From NCBI GenBank assembly GCA_041936745.1, contig JBHGWS010000143.1, positions 1 through 64,000 on the forward strand: 64,000 nt of DNA, given 5' to 3'. The notes beneath the pieces were generated by a model that was not told the origin of the DNA, ran no database searches, and saw only the letters and a program-made list of their open reading frames with translations. The position numbers and the translations under genes are program-made. Origin of the DNA: Darwinibacter acetoxidans_A. Lineage in GTDB: Bacteria > Bacillota > Limnochordia > Darwinibacteriales > Darwinibacteriaceae. Shown in pieces: positions 15,904 through 24,314 of the stretch (position 1 is its first letter; every line of letters begins with the position of its first letter).

Positions 15904-15932
15904 TTGAGGAAACCGCCTAACTCTGCTATAAT
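15904..15932 (+). promoter_or_regulatory. SigA-type promoter of smpB
   Basis: -35 TTGAGG (15904-15909), a 17-nt spacer and a perfect -10 TATAAT (15927-15932) lie 22 nt before the smpB start. Confidence 0.8.
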
Positions 15933-15953
15933 TAAGCCGGGAAGGGGATTGTT

Positions 15954-16409
15954 ATGGGCCAAATTAAACCTGTATCCGTTAACCGCAGGGCCCGCCACGA
16001 TTATCACATCGAAGAGACAATCGAAGCGGGAATTGTGCTGAAAGGAACCGAAGTAAAATCGATCCGGCAGGGTAAGGTGAATATCAGAGACAGCTTCGGC
16101 CGGGTGGAAAACGGCGAAGTCTTTCTCTATGATATGCATATCAGCCCTTACGAGCAGGGTAACCGCTTTAACCACGATCCTCTTCGGGTCCGTAAACTTC
16201 TTTTACACAAACGGGAGATCAGGCGTCTCGCCCGGCGGACTCGGGAAGACGGTTATACTTTGATCCCAACCCGCCTTTATTTCTCCAACGGAAGATGCAA
16301 GGTAGAGTTAGGCGTAGCCAAGGGCAAAAGGGTCTACGATAAACGGGAATCCATTGCCAAAAGAGATGCGGACAGAAGAGCCAGGCAGGCCGTGCGGCGC
16401 AGGCGCTGA
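15954..16409 (+). CDS. smpB: SsrA-binding protein SmpB
   Basis: A 151-residue tmRNA partner that delivers tmRNA to stalled ribosomes for trans-translation. The oligonucleotide-binding beta-barrel marks are present (HDYHIEETIEAGIVLKGTEVKSIR, VFLYDMHISPYEQGN, KVELGVAKGKRVYDKR), and the basic C-terminal tail (KRDADRRARQAVRRRR) is the part that reads the empty mRNA channel. It has its own promoter and sits directly before ssrA, its RNA partner. Confidence 0.96.
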   Translation: MGQIKPVSVNRRARHDYHIEETIEAGIVLKGTEVKSIRQGKVNIRDSFGRVENGEVFLYDMHISPYEQGNRFNHDPLRVRKLLLHKREIRRLARRTREDGYTLIPTRLYFSNGRCKVELGVAKGKRVYDKRESIAKRDADRRARQAVRRRR

Positions 16410-16420
16410 ACCGCGCCCGC

Positions 16421-16449
16421 TTGACAAAAATGGGCATTTTTGATATTCT
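16421..16449 (+). promoter_or_regulatory. SigA-type promoter of ssrA
   Basis: A perfect -35 TTGACA (16421-16426), a 17-nt spacer and -10 TATTCT (16444-16449) end 11 nt before the mature tmRNA 5' end, only 12 nt after the smpB stop. Confidence 0.88.
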
Positions 16450-16460
16450 GAAAACAGCTC

Positions 16461-16810
16461 GGGGGTGAATTAGTTTCGACGTGGGTAGGATGAGCATCAG
16501 AAGCGAGCCGAGGTCCCCAATGCCTCGTTAAAAGTGGGATTTAATTTAACTGCAAACAATAATTACGCTTTAGCTGCTTAGATCGGCTAACGTCCCTTGT
16601 TTCTCCGTCCGTTAGAAACAAGACCGACGTCAAATTACGGACTACCCTTTTGGCGCCGCCCGGAGCCGAGATGGGGAAACTTACGGGCTGGTTCATTCTT
16701 CAACTGGCTGCAGAGTAGTCGGATGAACGAGAATTAGACTGCAGCTGCGCTCGGAGATGCTGGTGTGATTTCACTTGCGGACAGCGGTGCAACTCCGCTC
16801 ACCTCCACCA
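16461..16810 (+). ncRNA. ssrA: tmRNA (transfer-messenger RNA)
   Basis: About 350 nt. The 5' end GGGGGTG pairs with CACCTCC at the 3' end to form the tRNA-like acceptor stem, closed by A73 and an encoded CCA; the T-arm reads CAGCGG...TGCAACTCCGCTC. The tag frame begins at the GCA resume codon and encodes ANNNYALAA before TAG (about 16552-16581), a hydrophobic C-terminal degradation tag recognised by Clp-type proteases. Self-complementary segments consistent with pseudoknots follow (for example GTTTCT/AGAAAC around 16600). Confidence 0.97.
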
Positions 16811-16826
16811 ATATTTGAAATTGCTA

Positions 16827-16855
16827 AAGCCTGCTCAAATCGAGCAGGCTTTTTC
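16827..16855 (+). terminator. Terminator of ssrA
   Basis: A 10-bp perfect stem (AAGCCTGCTC 16827-16836 / GAGCAGGCTT 16842-16851) with loop AAATC is followed by TTT, 16 nt after the tmRNA CCA. Confidence 0.92.
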
Positions 16856-16863
16856 CTCTAAAA

Positions 16864-16891
16864 CCTCTGCCCAAGGCAGAGGGCTTTTTTT
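16864..16891. terminator. Second, bidirectional terminator between ssrA and secG
   Basis: The stem CCTCTGCC (16864-16871) / GGCAGAGG (16875-16882) is followed by GCTTTTTTT on the plus strand. On the minus strand it follows the secG stop and ends in TTTTAG, so it also serves secG. Confidence 0.88.
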
Positions 16892-17111
16892 AAAACCAGA
16901 GCGATAAAACTATAGATAAAACCATAAAACCTACAGCGAGGTAAGTTGTAGCTGTCTCCAAAACATGTTCGTAGCCTTTGCGTTTACCGAAAAACATCTG
17001 GCCGCCACCGCCAATCGAGCCCAAACCTTCACCTTTGCTCTCCTGCAGGACAACCGCAACAATCAGGGCGATGGAAACAACAAATTGGACGATCATCAAA
17101 AACGTTCCCAC
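16890..17111 (-). CDS. secG: Preprotein translocase subunit SecG
   Basis: A 73-residue membrane protein with two hydrophobic segments (about residues 4-22 and 54-72) and the SecG loop between them (VLQESKGEGLGSIGGGGQMFFGKRKG). It is the accessory subunit of the SecYEG channel. The GTG start follows a GAGGGGG about 10 nt upstream. Its place next to smpB-ssrA and downstream of eno is the usual Firmicutes neighbourhood. Confidence 0.93.
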   Translation of the reverse strand: MGTFLMIVQFVVSIALIVAVVLQESKGEGLGSIGGGGQMFFGKRKGYEHVLETATTYLAVGFMVLSIVLSLWF

Positions 17112-17210
17112 AGCTCAATGACACCCCCTCGCCTTCACTCTTTACGTTTAAGTAGCTACTACGTTATTCTACCACAGAGAAGCTTTTGGCGCAAGAGCAC
17201 CGGGCGTCTC

Positions 17211-18065
17211 TCAAGAGCTAAAGCTGTAGCTGCAAAAATCACCGGCCGGCTCATAGCCTATCTGCAGATAAATCCTATTGGCCGTGGGGTTTTTTAAATC
17301 GGCAAACAGGGTGCAGAATTCAAAGCCCGCATCTAAAAGTTTTTGGCTTAAAGCCGCCACACAGCTGGTGGCATAACCTCTTTTCCGCAGATTCTGCGGT
17401 GTATAAACTAAGTTGACGGCAATACCCCGGCCCGTCGCCCGGCTTTTAGCAGCCAAAGAGACAACCCGGCCTTGGTGTTCCCAAACAAAAGCGGCCTGCG
17501 ATTTAATATAACTTTGGGCGGCCCGCCGGCACATCTCCCTGTCGGGGTCGGGATTTAAACCCGTTTCTTTATAAAACTGGCGGATTGCCGCCAAAAGAAA
17601 ATCGAAATCCGCGGCCTGCACGGGCCGCAGCCTGCCGGGCCCAATCAGGCTTCGATCGACCCGCCTAAGTTCCAAGACCCGCATCTGCATTTTTAACTCA
17701 GCGGTACAATGGGCCAGCCTCTGCCACACTGCGGCAAAACCTGCCGCAAGCTTCTTAGGCCCCACTACCCCGGGCATCGGCAGATTGCGCTCTAAAAGAG
17801 CGCTGCAAAATATATTGAGTTCGCTTGCGGCCAGGGGGGCTGTGCCGTAGATAACCAAGTTTTCCGGCTCCGTCATTAGGGCGGCAAGCCTTAACTGCTT
17901 GGCCTGAAAAAGCGCTGCCAAATGGACTTTTTCGTAAAAATCAGGCTCGCGGCGCAGCCGCAGGGCAAGGCCCAGCATTAAGTTATTCAGCGCCTCTTCC
18001 CGTTTTAAATATTCTAAGGTTGCGCCAAGAAAATCCTCAATGTCAGCATACCAGGCTACCTCCAT
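17211..18065 (-). CDS. GNAT-family N-acetyltransferase
   Basis: A 284-residue protein whose C-terminal half (about 145-284) is a GNAT domain. The acetyl-CoA loop is VYTPQNLRKRGYATSCVAALSQ (R/Q-x-x-G-x-A type), and the end LFADLKNPTANRIYLQIGYEP is the FR47-like finish. The N-terminal half has no recognised motif and may be a degenerate GNAT or substrate domain. The substrate is unknown. It follows the GH1 glucosidase by 10 nt, so the two are likely cotranscribed. Confidence 0.83.
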   Translation of the reverse strand: MEVAWYADIEDFLGATLEYLKREEALNNLMLGLALRLRREPDFYEKVHLAALFQAKQLRLAALMTEPENLVIYGTAPLAASELNIFCSALLERNLPMPGVVGPKKLAAGFAAVWQRLAHCTAELKMQMRVLELRRVDRSLIGPGRLRPVQAADFDFLLAAIRQFYKETGLNPDPDREMCRRAAQSYIKSQAAFVWEHQGRVVSLAAKSRATGRGIAVNLVYTPQNLRKRGYATSCVAALSQKLLDAGFEFCTLFADLKNPTANRIYLQIGYEPAGDFCSYSFSS

Positions 18066-18075
18066 CTTGCTCCTC

Positions 18076-19386
18076 CTAACTGCGCTTTTCTAAAAAGCTC
18101 CGGTACCAGAGGGCGCTGTCTTTTAAAACCCGCGCCTGCGTCTTAAAATCCACGTAGATGAGCCCAAAACGGCGCTCATACCCGAAGGACCATTCGAAGT
18201 TGTCTAAAAGAGACCAAACGTAATAGCCCCGCAGATTAACACCGTCTTTTATGGCCCGGGCCCCTTGGGCAAAGTGTTCTTTTAGATACGCTGCCCTTGC
18301 CTGATCCAAAATGCGCCCGTCCACAAGCTCGTCTTTGAAAGCTGCCCCGTTTTCTGTGATATAAAGGGGGATGGGGCCGTAATCGTTCTTCAGCCGCATA
18401 AGCAGATCGTAAAGCCCCTGCGGGTAAATTTCCCAGCCCATTTCAGTTACGGGGCCTTGCGGACGGCAGCTTTCGAAGAGCCTGCCTTCCGCGGCTTTAA
18501 TAATACCTCGGCTGTAATAATTAACGCCCAAAAAGTCAAGCGGCTGACCGATAATGCTTAAATCGCCGGGTTCAATATGGCCGGAAACTAATTTCAAGTA
18601 CTCCGGCACATCCTGCGGATAAGCCCCCTTTAAAATCGGCTCGAGATACCACCTGTTTTGAAAGCAGTCCGCCGCTTCCGCCGCCTTGCGGTCAGGGGCG
18701 CTTGCGCCTGCGGCATATTGGGGTATTAGATTAAGAGTGATCCCAATATCTGCCGCAGAGCCCAATTCCCGGTATACCGCCAGGCTCAGGCCATGAGCCA
18801 AAAGGAGGTGGTGGGCGGCCCGGAAGTAATTGGGCAGGCCCCGCTTGCCCGGAGCATGCTCACCGCTGCCGTAGCCCAAATAAGCTGAGCACCACGGTTC
18901 GTTTAGAGTGATCCATAAATCGACGTAATCTTCCAGTTCTTCAAAGACTAAAGCGGCGTAATCGGCAAAATATTTCGCCGTGTCCCGATTTAACCAGCCG
19001 CCTTCATCTTCCAAAGCCTGCGGCAGATCCCAATGATAAAGCGTTGCGGCGGAATGGATTTTCGCTGCCTCTAATTCGGCCAAAAGCCTTTTATAAAAAT
19101 CCAGGCCTTTTTGATTTACCCGCCCCCGGCCCCGGGGCAATATGCGGGGCCAGGCAAGGGAAAAGCGGTAGCTGTCCACACCCAGCTTTTTCAAAAGAGC
19201 TACATCTTCTCGGTAGAGATGGTAGTGATTGCAGGCCACATCACCCGTAGCCCCGTTCAGCACTTTCCCCGGGGTTTTGCTGAAGCGATCCCAGATAGAT
19301 TCGCCGCGGCCATCTTCGTCAAAGGCGCCTTCAATCTGGTAAGCCGCCGTAGCAACACCCCAGATAAAATCCTTGGGAAATTCCAT
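18076..19386 (-). CDS. Glycoside hydrolase family 1 beta-glucosidase
   Basis: A 436-residue cytosolic GH1 enzyme (no signal peptide) that hydrolyses beta-glucosides or related beta-glycosides, releasing hexose for the adjacent glycolysis genes. The acid/base glutamate is in TLNEPW and the nucleophile in YITENGAAF; the N-terminal FIWGVATAAYQIEGAF and the C-terminal WSLLDNFEW motifs are classic. It lacks a phospho-site check that I can make confidently, so 6-phospho-beta-glucosidase activity cannot be excluded. AGGAGGGTG precedes the ATG. It sits between eno and secG. Confidence 0.92.
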   Translation of the reverse strand: MEFPKDFIWGVATAAYQIEGAFDEDGRGESIWDRFSKTPGKVLNGATGDVACNHYHLYREDVALLKKLGVDSYRFSLAWPRILPRGRGRVNQKGLDFYKRLLAELEAAKIHSAATLYHWDLPQALEDEGGWLNRDTAKYFADYAALVFEELEDYVDLWITLNEPWCSAYLGYGSGEHAPGKRGLPNYFRAAHHLLLAHGLSLAVYRELGSAADIGITLNLIPQYAAGASAPDRKAAEAADCFQNRWYLEPILKGAYPQDVPEYLKLVSGHIEPGDLSIIGQPLDFLGVNYYSRGIIKAAEGRLFESCRPQGPVTEMGWEIYPQGLYDLLMRLKNDYGPIPLYITENGAAFKDELVDGRILDQARAAYLKEHFAQGARAIKDGVNLRGYYVWSLLDNFEWSFGYERRFGLIYVDFKTQARVLKDSALWYRSFLEKRS

Positions 19387-19458
19387 TTCTCACCCTCCTT
19401 ACGTTTAATTTTACTTTCGGCTTGAAGATTAACCTTCTTTTGGAGGCTCCCCATAACA

Positions 19459-19492
19459 AAAAAGAGGCGGTGCGGCACCGCCTCCCTTTTTT
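19459..19492. terminator. Terminator downstream of eno
   Basis: GAGGCGGTG (19464-19472) and CACCGCCTC (19476-19484) form a 9-bp stem with a 3-nt loop. Reading on the minus strand after eno, it ends in TTTTTTGTT; on the plus strand it ends in CCTTTTTTTT. It closes the glycolytic operon and separates it from the GH1 gene. Confidence 0.9.
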
Positions 19493-19495
19493 TTC

Positions 19496-20779
19496 TTATT
19501 TTTTAATGTTGTAAAACGCATTCAGCCCGGGATAGTCCGCGGCGAAATCCAGCTCTTCTTCAATGCGCAGAAGCTGATTATATTTGGCGACTCTATCCGT
19601 CCGGCTGGGCGCGCCGCTTTTGATTTGGCCCGCATTTGTCGCTACGACCAGATCGGCGATTGTCGTATCTTCGGTTTCACCGGAGCGGTGGGAAATAACT
19701 GCTGTGTAACCGGCTCTTTTAGCCATTTCAATGGCATTTAAGGTCTCGGTTAAAGTACCGATTTGGTTCACTTTAATTAAAATGGAGTTGGCAATGCCTC
19801 TTTCAATACCGATGGCAAGCCGCTCTGTATTGGTTACAAACAGATCGTCTCCCACCAACTGTACTTTGGCGCCTAAAGCTTCGGTGAGTTCTTTCCAGCC
19901 GTCCCACTCATCTTCGCCCAGGGGGTCTTCGATGGAAATGATCGGATATTTGTTAACAAGTTCGGCGTAATAAGCGACCATTTCTGCCGTGCTCAAGACT
20001 TTGCCTTCGCCGGCCAAGTGGTATTTACCGTCTTTAAACATTTCGGCGGCCGCTACGTCCAAAGCGAGGAAAATATCTTCCCCCGGTTTGTAACCGGCTT
20101 TTTCTACCGCCTCAATGATGACCCGGATGGCTTCTTCGTTGGAGCCCAAATTAGGTGCAAAGCCCCCTTCATCGCCCACCGCCGTATTTAAACCTTTACC
20201 CGCTAAAACGGCCCTGAGGCTGTGGAATACTTCCGCGCCCATGCGCAGTGCCCCTTTGAAGTTTTTAGCACCGACGGGCATAATCATAAATTCTTGGATA
20301 TCCACGTTATTGTCCGCATGTTCGCCGCCGTTTAAGATGTTGAACATGGGTACGGGCAGCTGGTAACCGTTAACCCCGCCTATGTAGCGGTACAAAGGCA
20401 GCTCCAAAGTCTGCGCGGCAGCGTGGGCTACGGCCAAAGATACGCCTAAAATGGCGTTGGCACCGAGCTTACCTTTATTCGGCGTCCCATCTAATTCGAT
20501 CATTATATTGTCAATCCCGATCTGATCGGTCGCATCCAGGCCGATGATTTCCGGGGCAATAATTTCTTCCACGTTTTCCACGGCCTGCCGCACGCCTCTG
20601 CCCAAGTAACGGCTTTGATCGCCGTCTCTTAGTTCAACCGCTTCAAAAGCGCCTGTGGAAGCACCGGAAGGCACGATAGCCCTGCCGACGGCCCCGTCTG
20701 CCAGGTAAACTTCTACTTCTACGGTGGGATTGCCCCGGGAGTCAAGCACTTCCCGAGCGATAACATCATGTATAAACAT
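19496..20779 (-). CDS. eno: Enolase
   Basis: A 427-residue enolase converting 2-phosphoglycerate to phosphoenolpyruvate. Signatures are EVLDSRGNPTVEVEV at the start, NGGEHADNNVDIQEFMIMPVG, the SIEDPLGEDEWDGW metal region and SHRSGETEDTTIADL. It overlaps the gpmI stop as TAATG. It is the last gene of the CggR-controlled glycolytic set and ends at a strong hairpin terminator. Confidence 0.98.
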   Translation of the reverse strand: MFIHDVIAREVLDSRGNPTVEVEVYLADGAVGRAIVPSGASTGAFEAVELRDGDQSRYLGRGVRQAVENVEEIIAPEIIGLDATDQIGIDNIMIELDGTPNKGKLGANAILGVSLAVAHAAAQTLELPLYRYIGGVNGYQLPVPMFNILNGGEHADNNVDIQEFMIMPVGAKNFKGALRMGAEVFHSLRAVLAGKGLNTAVGDEGGFAPNLGSNEEAIRVIIEAVEKAGYKPGEDIFLALDVAAAEMFKDGKYHLAGEGKVLSTAEMVAYYAELVNKYPIISIEDPLGEDEWDGWKELTEALGAKVQLVGDDLFVTNTERLAIGIERGIANSILIKVNQIGTLTETLNAIEMAKRAGYTAVISHRSGETEDTTIADLVVATNAGQIKSGAPSRTDRVAKYNQLLRIEEELDFAADYPGLNAFYNIKK

Positions 20780-22314
20780 TAGACTTCCTCCTTCACAATT
20801 AAGCTTTCCCCGGTCATTTCGCCGGGTTTGGGAATGTTCATTAATTCTAAAAGCGACGGGGCCAGATCCGCTAAAATGCCGGACTTCAGCCCGTAGCCCT
20901 GGGGCGCATTATACAACCAGATGGGTACCAAGTTAGTAGTGTGGGCGGTATGCGGCTCGCCCGTAACCGGGTCAACCATCTGTTCCGCATTGCCGTGATC
21001 TGCCGTGATTAAAGCAGTGCCCCCCATTTTTTTAACGGCTTTAAGGACCCTGCCCAAACCGGAATCAACCGCTTCCACCGCTTTGACAGCCGCTGAAAAA
21101 ACACCTGTGTGGCCTACCATATCGCAGTTGGCATAATTTAAGACCATCAGATCGTAAATTCCCCGCTCTAATTCTTCTACAGCTCTTTTTGTCACCAAAG
21201 GCGCGCTCATCTCCGGCTGTAAGTCGTAGGTGGGTACCTGAGGCGAGGGAATCAAAATCCGCTTCTCCCCCTCGTTTGGCTCTTCCACGCCGCCGTTAAA
21301 GAAAAACGTGACGTGGGCATATTTTTCCGTCTCGGCAATCCGCAGCTGAGTTTTGCCAAGCTTCGCCAGGTAGGCCCCTAAAGTGTTCGCGAGGTTCTGC
21401 GGCCCGAAGGCAAAAGGTACGTCCAGCGCCGCATCGTATTGAGTCATGGTCGCGTAGAAAACATCGGGCCTTGGGCCCCGCTCGAAACCTGTGAAATCCT
21501 CGTTGTTAAAAGCCCAGGTTAATTCCCGGGCCCGATCTGCACGGAAATTAAAGAAGAAAACACTGTCTCCGGCCCGGATTGGCCCGACAGGTGTCCCCTG
21601 AGGCGCAATTACAGTGGGGATGACAAACTCATCCGTCTCCCCTCCTTCGTAAGCTCGGGAAATTGCCGCCTCGGCAGTGGCCGCCTGGCGGCCTTTACCA
21701 AAAAGGGCTTCGTAGGCCAAAGCTACCCGATCCCAGCGCCGATCCCGATCCATAGCATAAAACCGGCCCGCGATCGTGGCTATTTGGCCAACACCCAGTT
21801 CTTTAATCTCAGCCGCAAGTTCCGCCAGATACCCTGCGGCGCTTTTCGGGGGTACGTCCCGCCCGTCCAAAAACGCATGGATATAAACTCTGCTTAAGCC
21901 TTTTTCTTTTGCCAGCCGAAGCAGGGCAGAGAGGTGATCAGTGTGGCTGTGCACCCCACCGGGCGAGACTAAGCCCATTAAATGGAGGGCTTTTTCATTT
22001 TCCAGGGCGCGGCTAAAAGCCTTTAAGATCGTGGCATTTTTGAAAAACTCGCCGCTCCCCACTGCTTTGGAAATGCGCACAACGTCTTGGTAAACAATGC
22101 GGCCGGCGCCAATGTTTAAATGGCCCACATTGGAATCGCCCATTTGGCCGGCCATAAGCCCCACATTTTCGCCCGATGCGGCCAGTACACTTTTGGGAAC
22201 GTTGGCATTCAGCCAATCGACCGTGGGGGTCTGCGCGGCTGAAACGGCGTTAAATTCGCCGTCTTCAGCAAGCCCGAAGCCATCCAGGATAATTAGTGCA
22301 GCCGGTTTCTTCAT
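20779..22314 (-). CDS. gpmI: 2,3-bisphosphoglycerate-independent phosphoglycerate mutase
   Basis: A 511-residue Mn-dependent mutase interconverting 3- and 2-phosphoglycerate. The alkaline-phosphatase-type core shows ILDGFGL near the start, the phosphoserine in GDSNVGHLNIGAGRIVYQD, HTDHLSAL, and the C-terminal metal site ITADHGNAEQM. Length is normal for the family. It lies between tpiA and eno with 10 nt and TAATG junctions. Confidence 0.97.
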   Translation of the reverse strand: MKKPAALIILDGFGLAEDGEFNAVSAAQTPTVDWLNANVPKSVLAASGENVGLMAGQMGDSNVGHLNIGAGRIVYQDVVRISKAVGSGEFFKNATILKAFSRALENEKALHLMGLVSPGGVHSHTDHLSALLRLAKEKGLSRVYIHAFLDGRDVPPKSAAGYLAELAAEIKELGVGQIATIAGRFYAMDRDRRWDRVALAYEALFGKGRQAATAEAAISRAYEGGETDEFVIPTVIAPQGTPVGPIRAGDSVFFFNFRADRARELTWAFNNEDFTGFERGPRPDVFYATMTQYDAALDVPFAFGPQNLANTLGAYLAKLGKTQLRIAETEKYAHVTFFFNGGVEEPNEGEKRILIPSPQVPTYDLQPEMSAPLVTKRAVEELERGIYDLMVLNYANCDMVGHTGVFSAAVKAVEAVDSGLGRVLKAVKKMGGTALITADHGNAEQMVDPVTGEPHTAHTTNLVPIWLYNAPQGYGLKSGILADLAPSLLELMNIPKPGEMTGESLIVKEEV

Positions 22315-22324
22315 TCAAATCCCC

Positions 22325-23068
22325 CTAATATTTAACAATCGCGGCAAAATCCTCTGCCTTCAGGCTGGCGCCGCCCACAAGCGCACCGTCGATCTGGGGC
22401 TGCGACATAAATTCATTAATGTTGGCGCCTTTAACGCTGCCGCCGTACTGAATGCGGACCTGTTCCGCCGCTTTTTCATCGTAAAGATCGGCTAAAGCCC
22501 CTCTGATGGCGCCGATTACTTGATTGGCATCTTCTCCGTCTGAGGTTTCACCTGTGCCGATAGCCCAAATCGGTTCGTAAGCCACAACTACTTCTGTAAT
22601 TTTGGCAAGGGGGACATCTTTTAACCCCTCTTTGATTTGATTAATTACGACCGCTTCCGTCCGGCCGGCCTGCCTCTGCTCTAAGGTTTCGCCAACGCAG
22701 AGGATCGGCTTTAAATCGACCTCCAGGGCCTTAAGTACTTTTTTGTTGATCAAATCGTCTTTTTCACCGAATATTTCCCGCCGCTCCGAGTGGCCTAAAA
22801 TTACATATTCGCAGCCTACATCAACGAGCATGCCCGGGGATATTTCACCCGTGAAAGCGCCTTCATCGGCGAAATACATGTTTTGAGCGCCCATTTTCAC
22901 TTTTTCCAGGCCTAGTGCGCTGACGGCGGAAAGAGCAGTGAAGGGTGGGCAGACGACTACTTCAACGTCGCTGTCCGCCACCAGTTCTTCCAAGCGGCGG
23001 CACAGTTCAACTGCTTCACCGACAATTTTGTGCATTTTCCAGTTGCCTGCAATAATTGGAGTTCGCAT
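22325..23068 (-). CDS. tpiA: Triosephosphate isomerase
   Basis: A 247-residue TIM-barrel enzyme interconverting dihydroxyacetone phosphate and glyceraldehyde-3-phosphate. It shows AGNWKMHK (catalytic lysine), ILGHSERR (histidine), the AYEPIWAIGTG glutamate and GGSVKGAN. An ATG lies further upstream at 23089 inside pgk; the ATG at 23068 is preferred because GAGGTG precedes it and it gives the normal N-terminus (MRTPIIAGNWK). Confidence 0.97.
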   Translation of the reverse strand: MRTPIIAGNWKMHKIVGEAVELCRRLEELVADSDVEVVVCPPFTALSAVSALGLEKVKMGAQNMYFADEGAFTGEISPGMLVDVGCEYVILGHSERREIFGEKDDLINKKVLKALEVDLKPILCVGETLEQRQAGRTEAVVINQIKEGLKDVPLAKITEVVVAYEPIWAIGTGETSDGEDANQVIGAIRGALADLYDEKAAEQVRIQYGGSVKGANINEFMSQPQIDGALVGGASLKAEDFAAIVKY

Positions 23069-23078
23069 TATTTCACCT

Positions 23079-24260
23079 CTATTTTTCATTTAAGGCGGCT
23101 ACACCCGGTAAGACTTTCCCTTCCAAAAAGGCTAAGGATGCGCCTCCGCCTGTAGAGACATGATCAATTTTATCAGCCAAGCCGAATTGTTCCGCGGCAG
23201 CAGCGGAGTCGCCGCCGCCAATAATGGTCACAGCCGGCGAGTCGGCCAACGCCTCGGCAACGCCTAAAGTACCCCGTGAAAAGGCGGGAAACTCAAAGAC
23301 GCCCATGGGGCCGTTCCAAACTACCGTGCCCGCTTTTTTAACGACTTCGCTGAAAAGCTCAATTGTTTTCGGCCCGATATCCAAGCCTTCCCAATCGGCT
23401 GGGATTTCGGAAACGGGAACAACTTTCCGCTCCGTGTCGGGATCAAATTCCTTGCCGACGGCAATATCCACGGGCAGCAGGATTTCCACGCCCATTTTTT
23501 CCGCTTCGGCCAGGATTTTTTGGGCAAAGCCCAAGCGATCCGCATCCAAAAGCGAATTGCCGATTTCATAGCCTTGGGATTTCAAAAATGTGTAAGCCAT
23601 GCCACCGCCTAAGATCAAATGATCGGTTTTCTGCAGCAGCGCTTCGATAACGCCGATTTTATCCTGTACCTTGGCACCGCCTAAGATGGCGACAAACGGG
23701 CGTTTCGGATTATCCACGGCACCGCCTAAAAACTCCAGCTCTTTTTCCATTAAAAAGCCGCCGACCGCCGGTAGATACTGAGTAACGCCGACTGTTGAGG
23801 CGTGAGCTCTGTGGGCTGTGCCGAAAGCGTCATTGACGAACAGATCGCCCAGTTTTGCCAGCTGTTTGGCAAAAGCGGGATCATTGGCTTCTTCTTCCGC
23901 ATGGAAGCGGACGTTTTCTAAAAGCATGACCTGGCCCGGCTGAAGTGCAGCCGCTTTTTTTTCAACTTCCAGGCCGATGCAGTCAGCCGTTTTTATAACG
24001 GGGAGGCCTAAAAGTTCACTTAAGCGTTCGGCAACGGGATCTAAGCGTAATTCCTCCACAACCTTCCCCTTCGGCCGGCCGAAATGCGACATTATAATAA
24101 CGGAACTGCCCTGCTCTAAAAGATATTTGATGCTGGGCAGAGCGGCCCGAATTCTTTTGTCATCGGTAATCTGCCCATCCTGCAGCGGTACGTTGAGATC
24201 CTGCCGCATCAGGACTTTTTTTCCTCTGACATTGACATCGCGCATTGATTTTTTGCTCAT
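23079..24260 (-). CDS. pgk: Phosphoglycerate kinase
   Basis: A 393-residue kinase making ATP and 3-phosphoglycerate from 1,3-bisphosphoglycerate. Marks are RQDLNVPLQDG, the SHFGRPKG substrate loop, LENVRF, LGGAKVQDKIG and GGGDSAAAAEQFG at the nucleotide site. It follows gap by 54 nt that hold a stable hairpin, so its dosage relative to gap may be set by RNA processing or partial attenuation. Confidence 0.98.
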   Translation of the reverse strand: MSKKSMRDVNVRGKKVLMRQDLNVPLQDGQITDDKRIRAALPSIKYLLEQGSSVIIMSHFGRPKGKVVEELRLDPVAERLSELLGLPVIKTADCIGLEVEKKAAALQPGQVMLLENVRFHAEEEANDPAFAKQLAKLGDLFVNDAFGTAHRAHASTVGVTQYLPAVGGFLMEKELEFLGGAVDNPKRPFVAILGGAKVQDKIGVIEALLQKTDHLILGGGMAYTFLKSQGYEIGNSLLDADRLGFAQKILAEAEKMGVEILLPVDIAVGKEFDPDTERKVVPVSEIPADWEGLDIGPKTIELFSEVVKKAGTVVWNGPMGVFEFPAFSRGTLGVAEALADSPAVTIIGGGDSAAAAEQFGLADKIDHVSTGGGASLAFLEGKVLPGVAALNEK

Positions 24261-24282
24261 CCCAAACCCTCCTTCTCGGAAA

Positions 24283-24304
24283 GAGGATCCCTTGAGGGAT
24301 CCTC
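24283..24304 (-). promoter_or_regulatory. Intercistronic hairpin between gap and pgk
   Basis: GAGGATCCCT (24283-24292) and AGGGATCCTC (24295-24304) form a 9-10-bp perfect stem. On the minus strand only TTTCC follows, so it is a poor terminator. It more likely protects the 3' end of gap mRNA or marks a processing or attenuation point. Confidence 0.6.
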
Positions 24305-24314
24305 TCGGCCTTAA

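Noticed and set aside
19257..19478. 73-codon minus-strand frame across the eno terminator
   Set aside because: It spans a strong terminator hairpin and the GH1 ribosome site; it is not a plausible gene.
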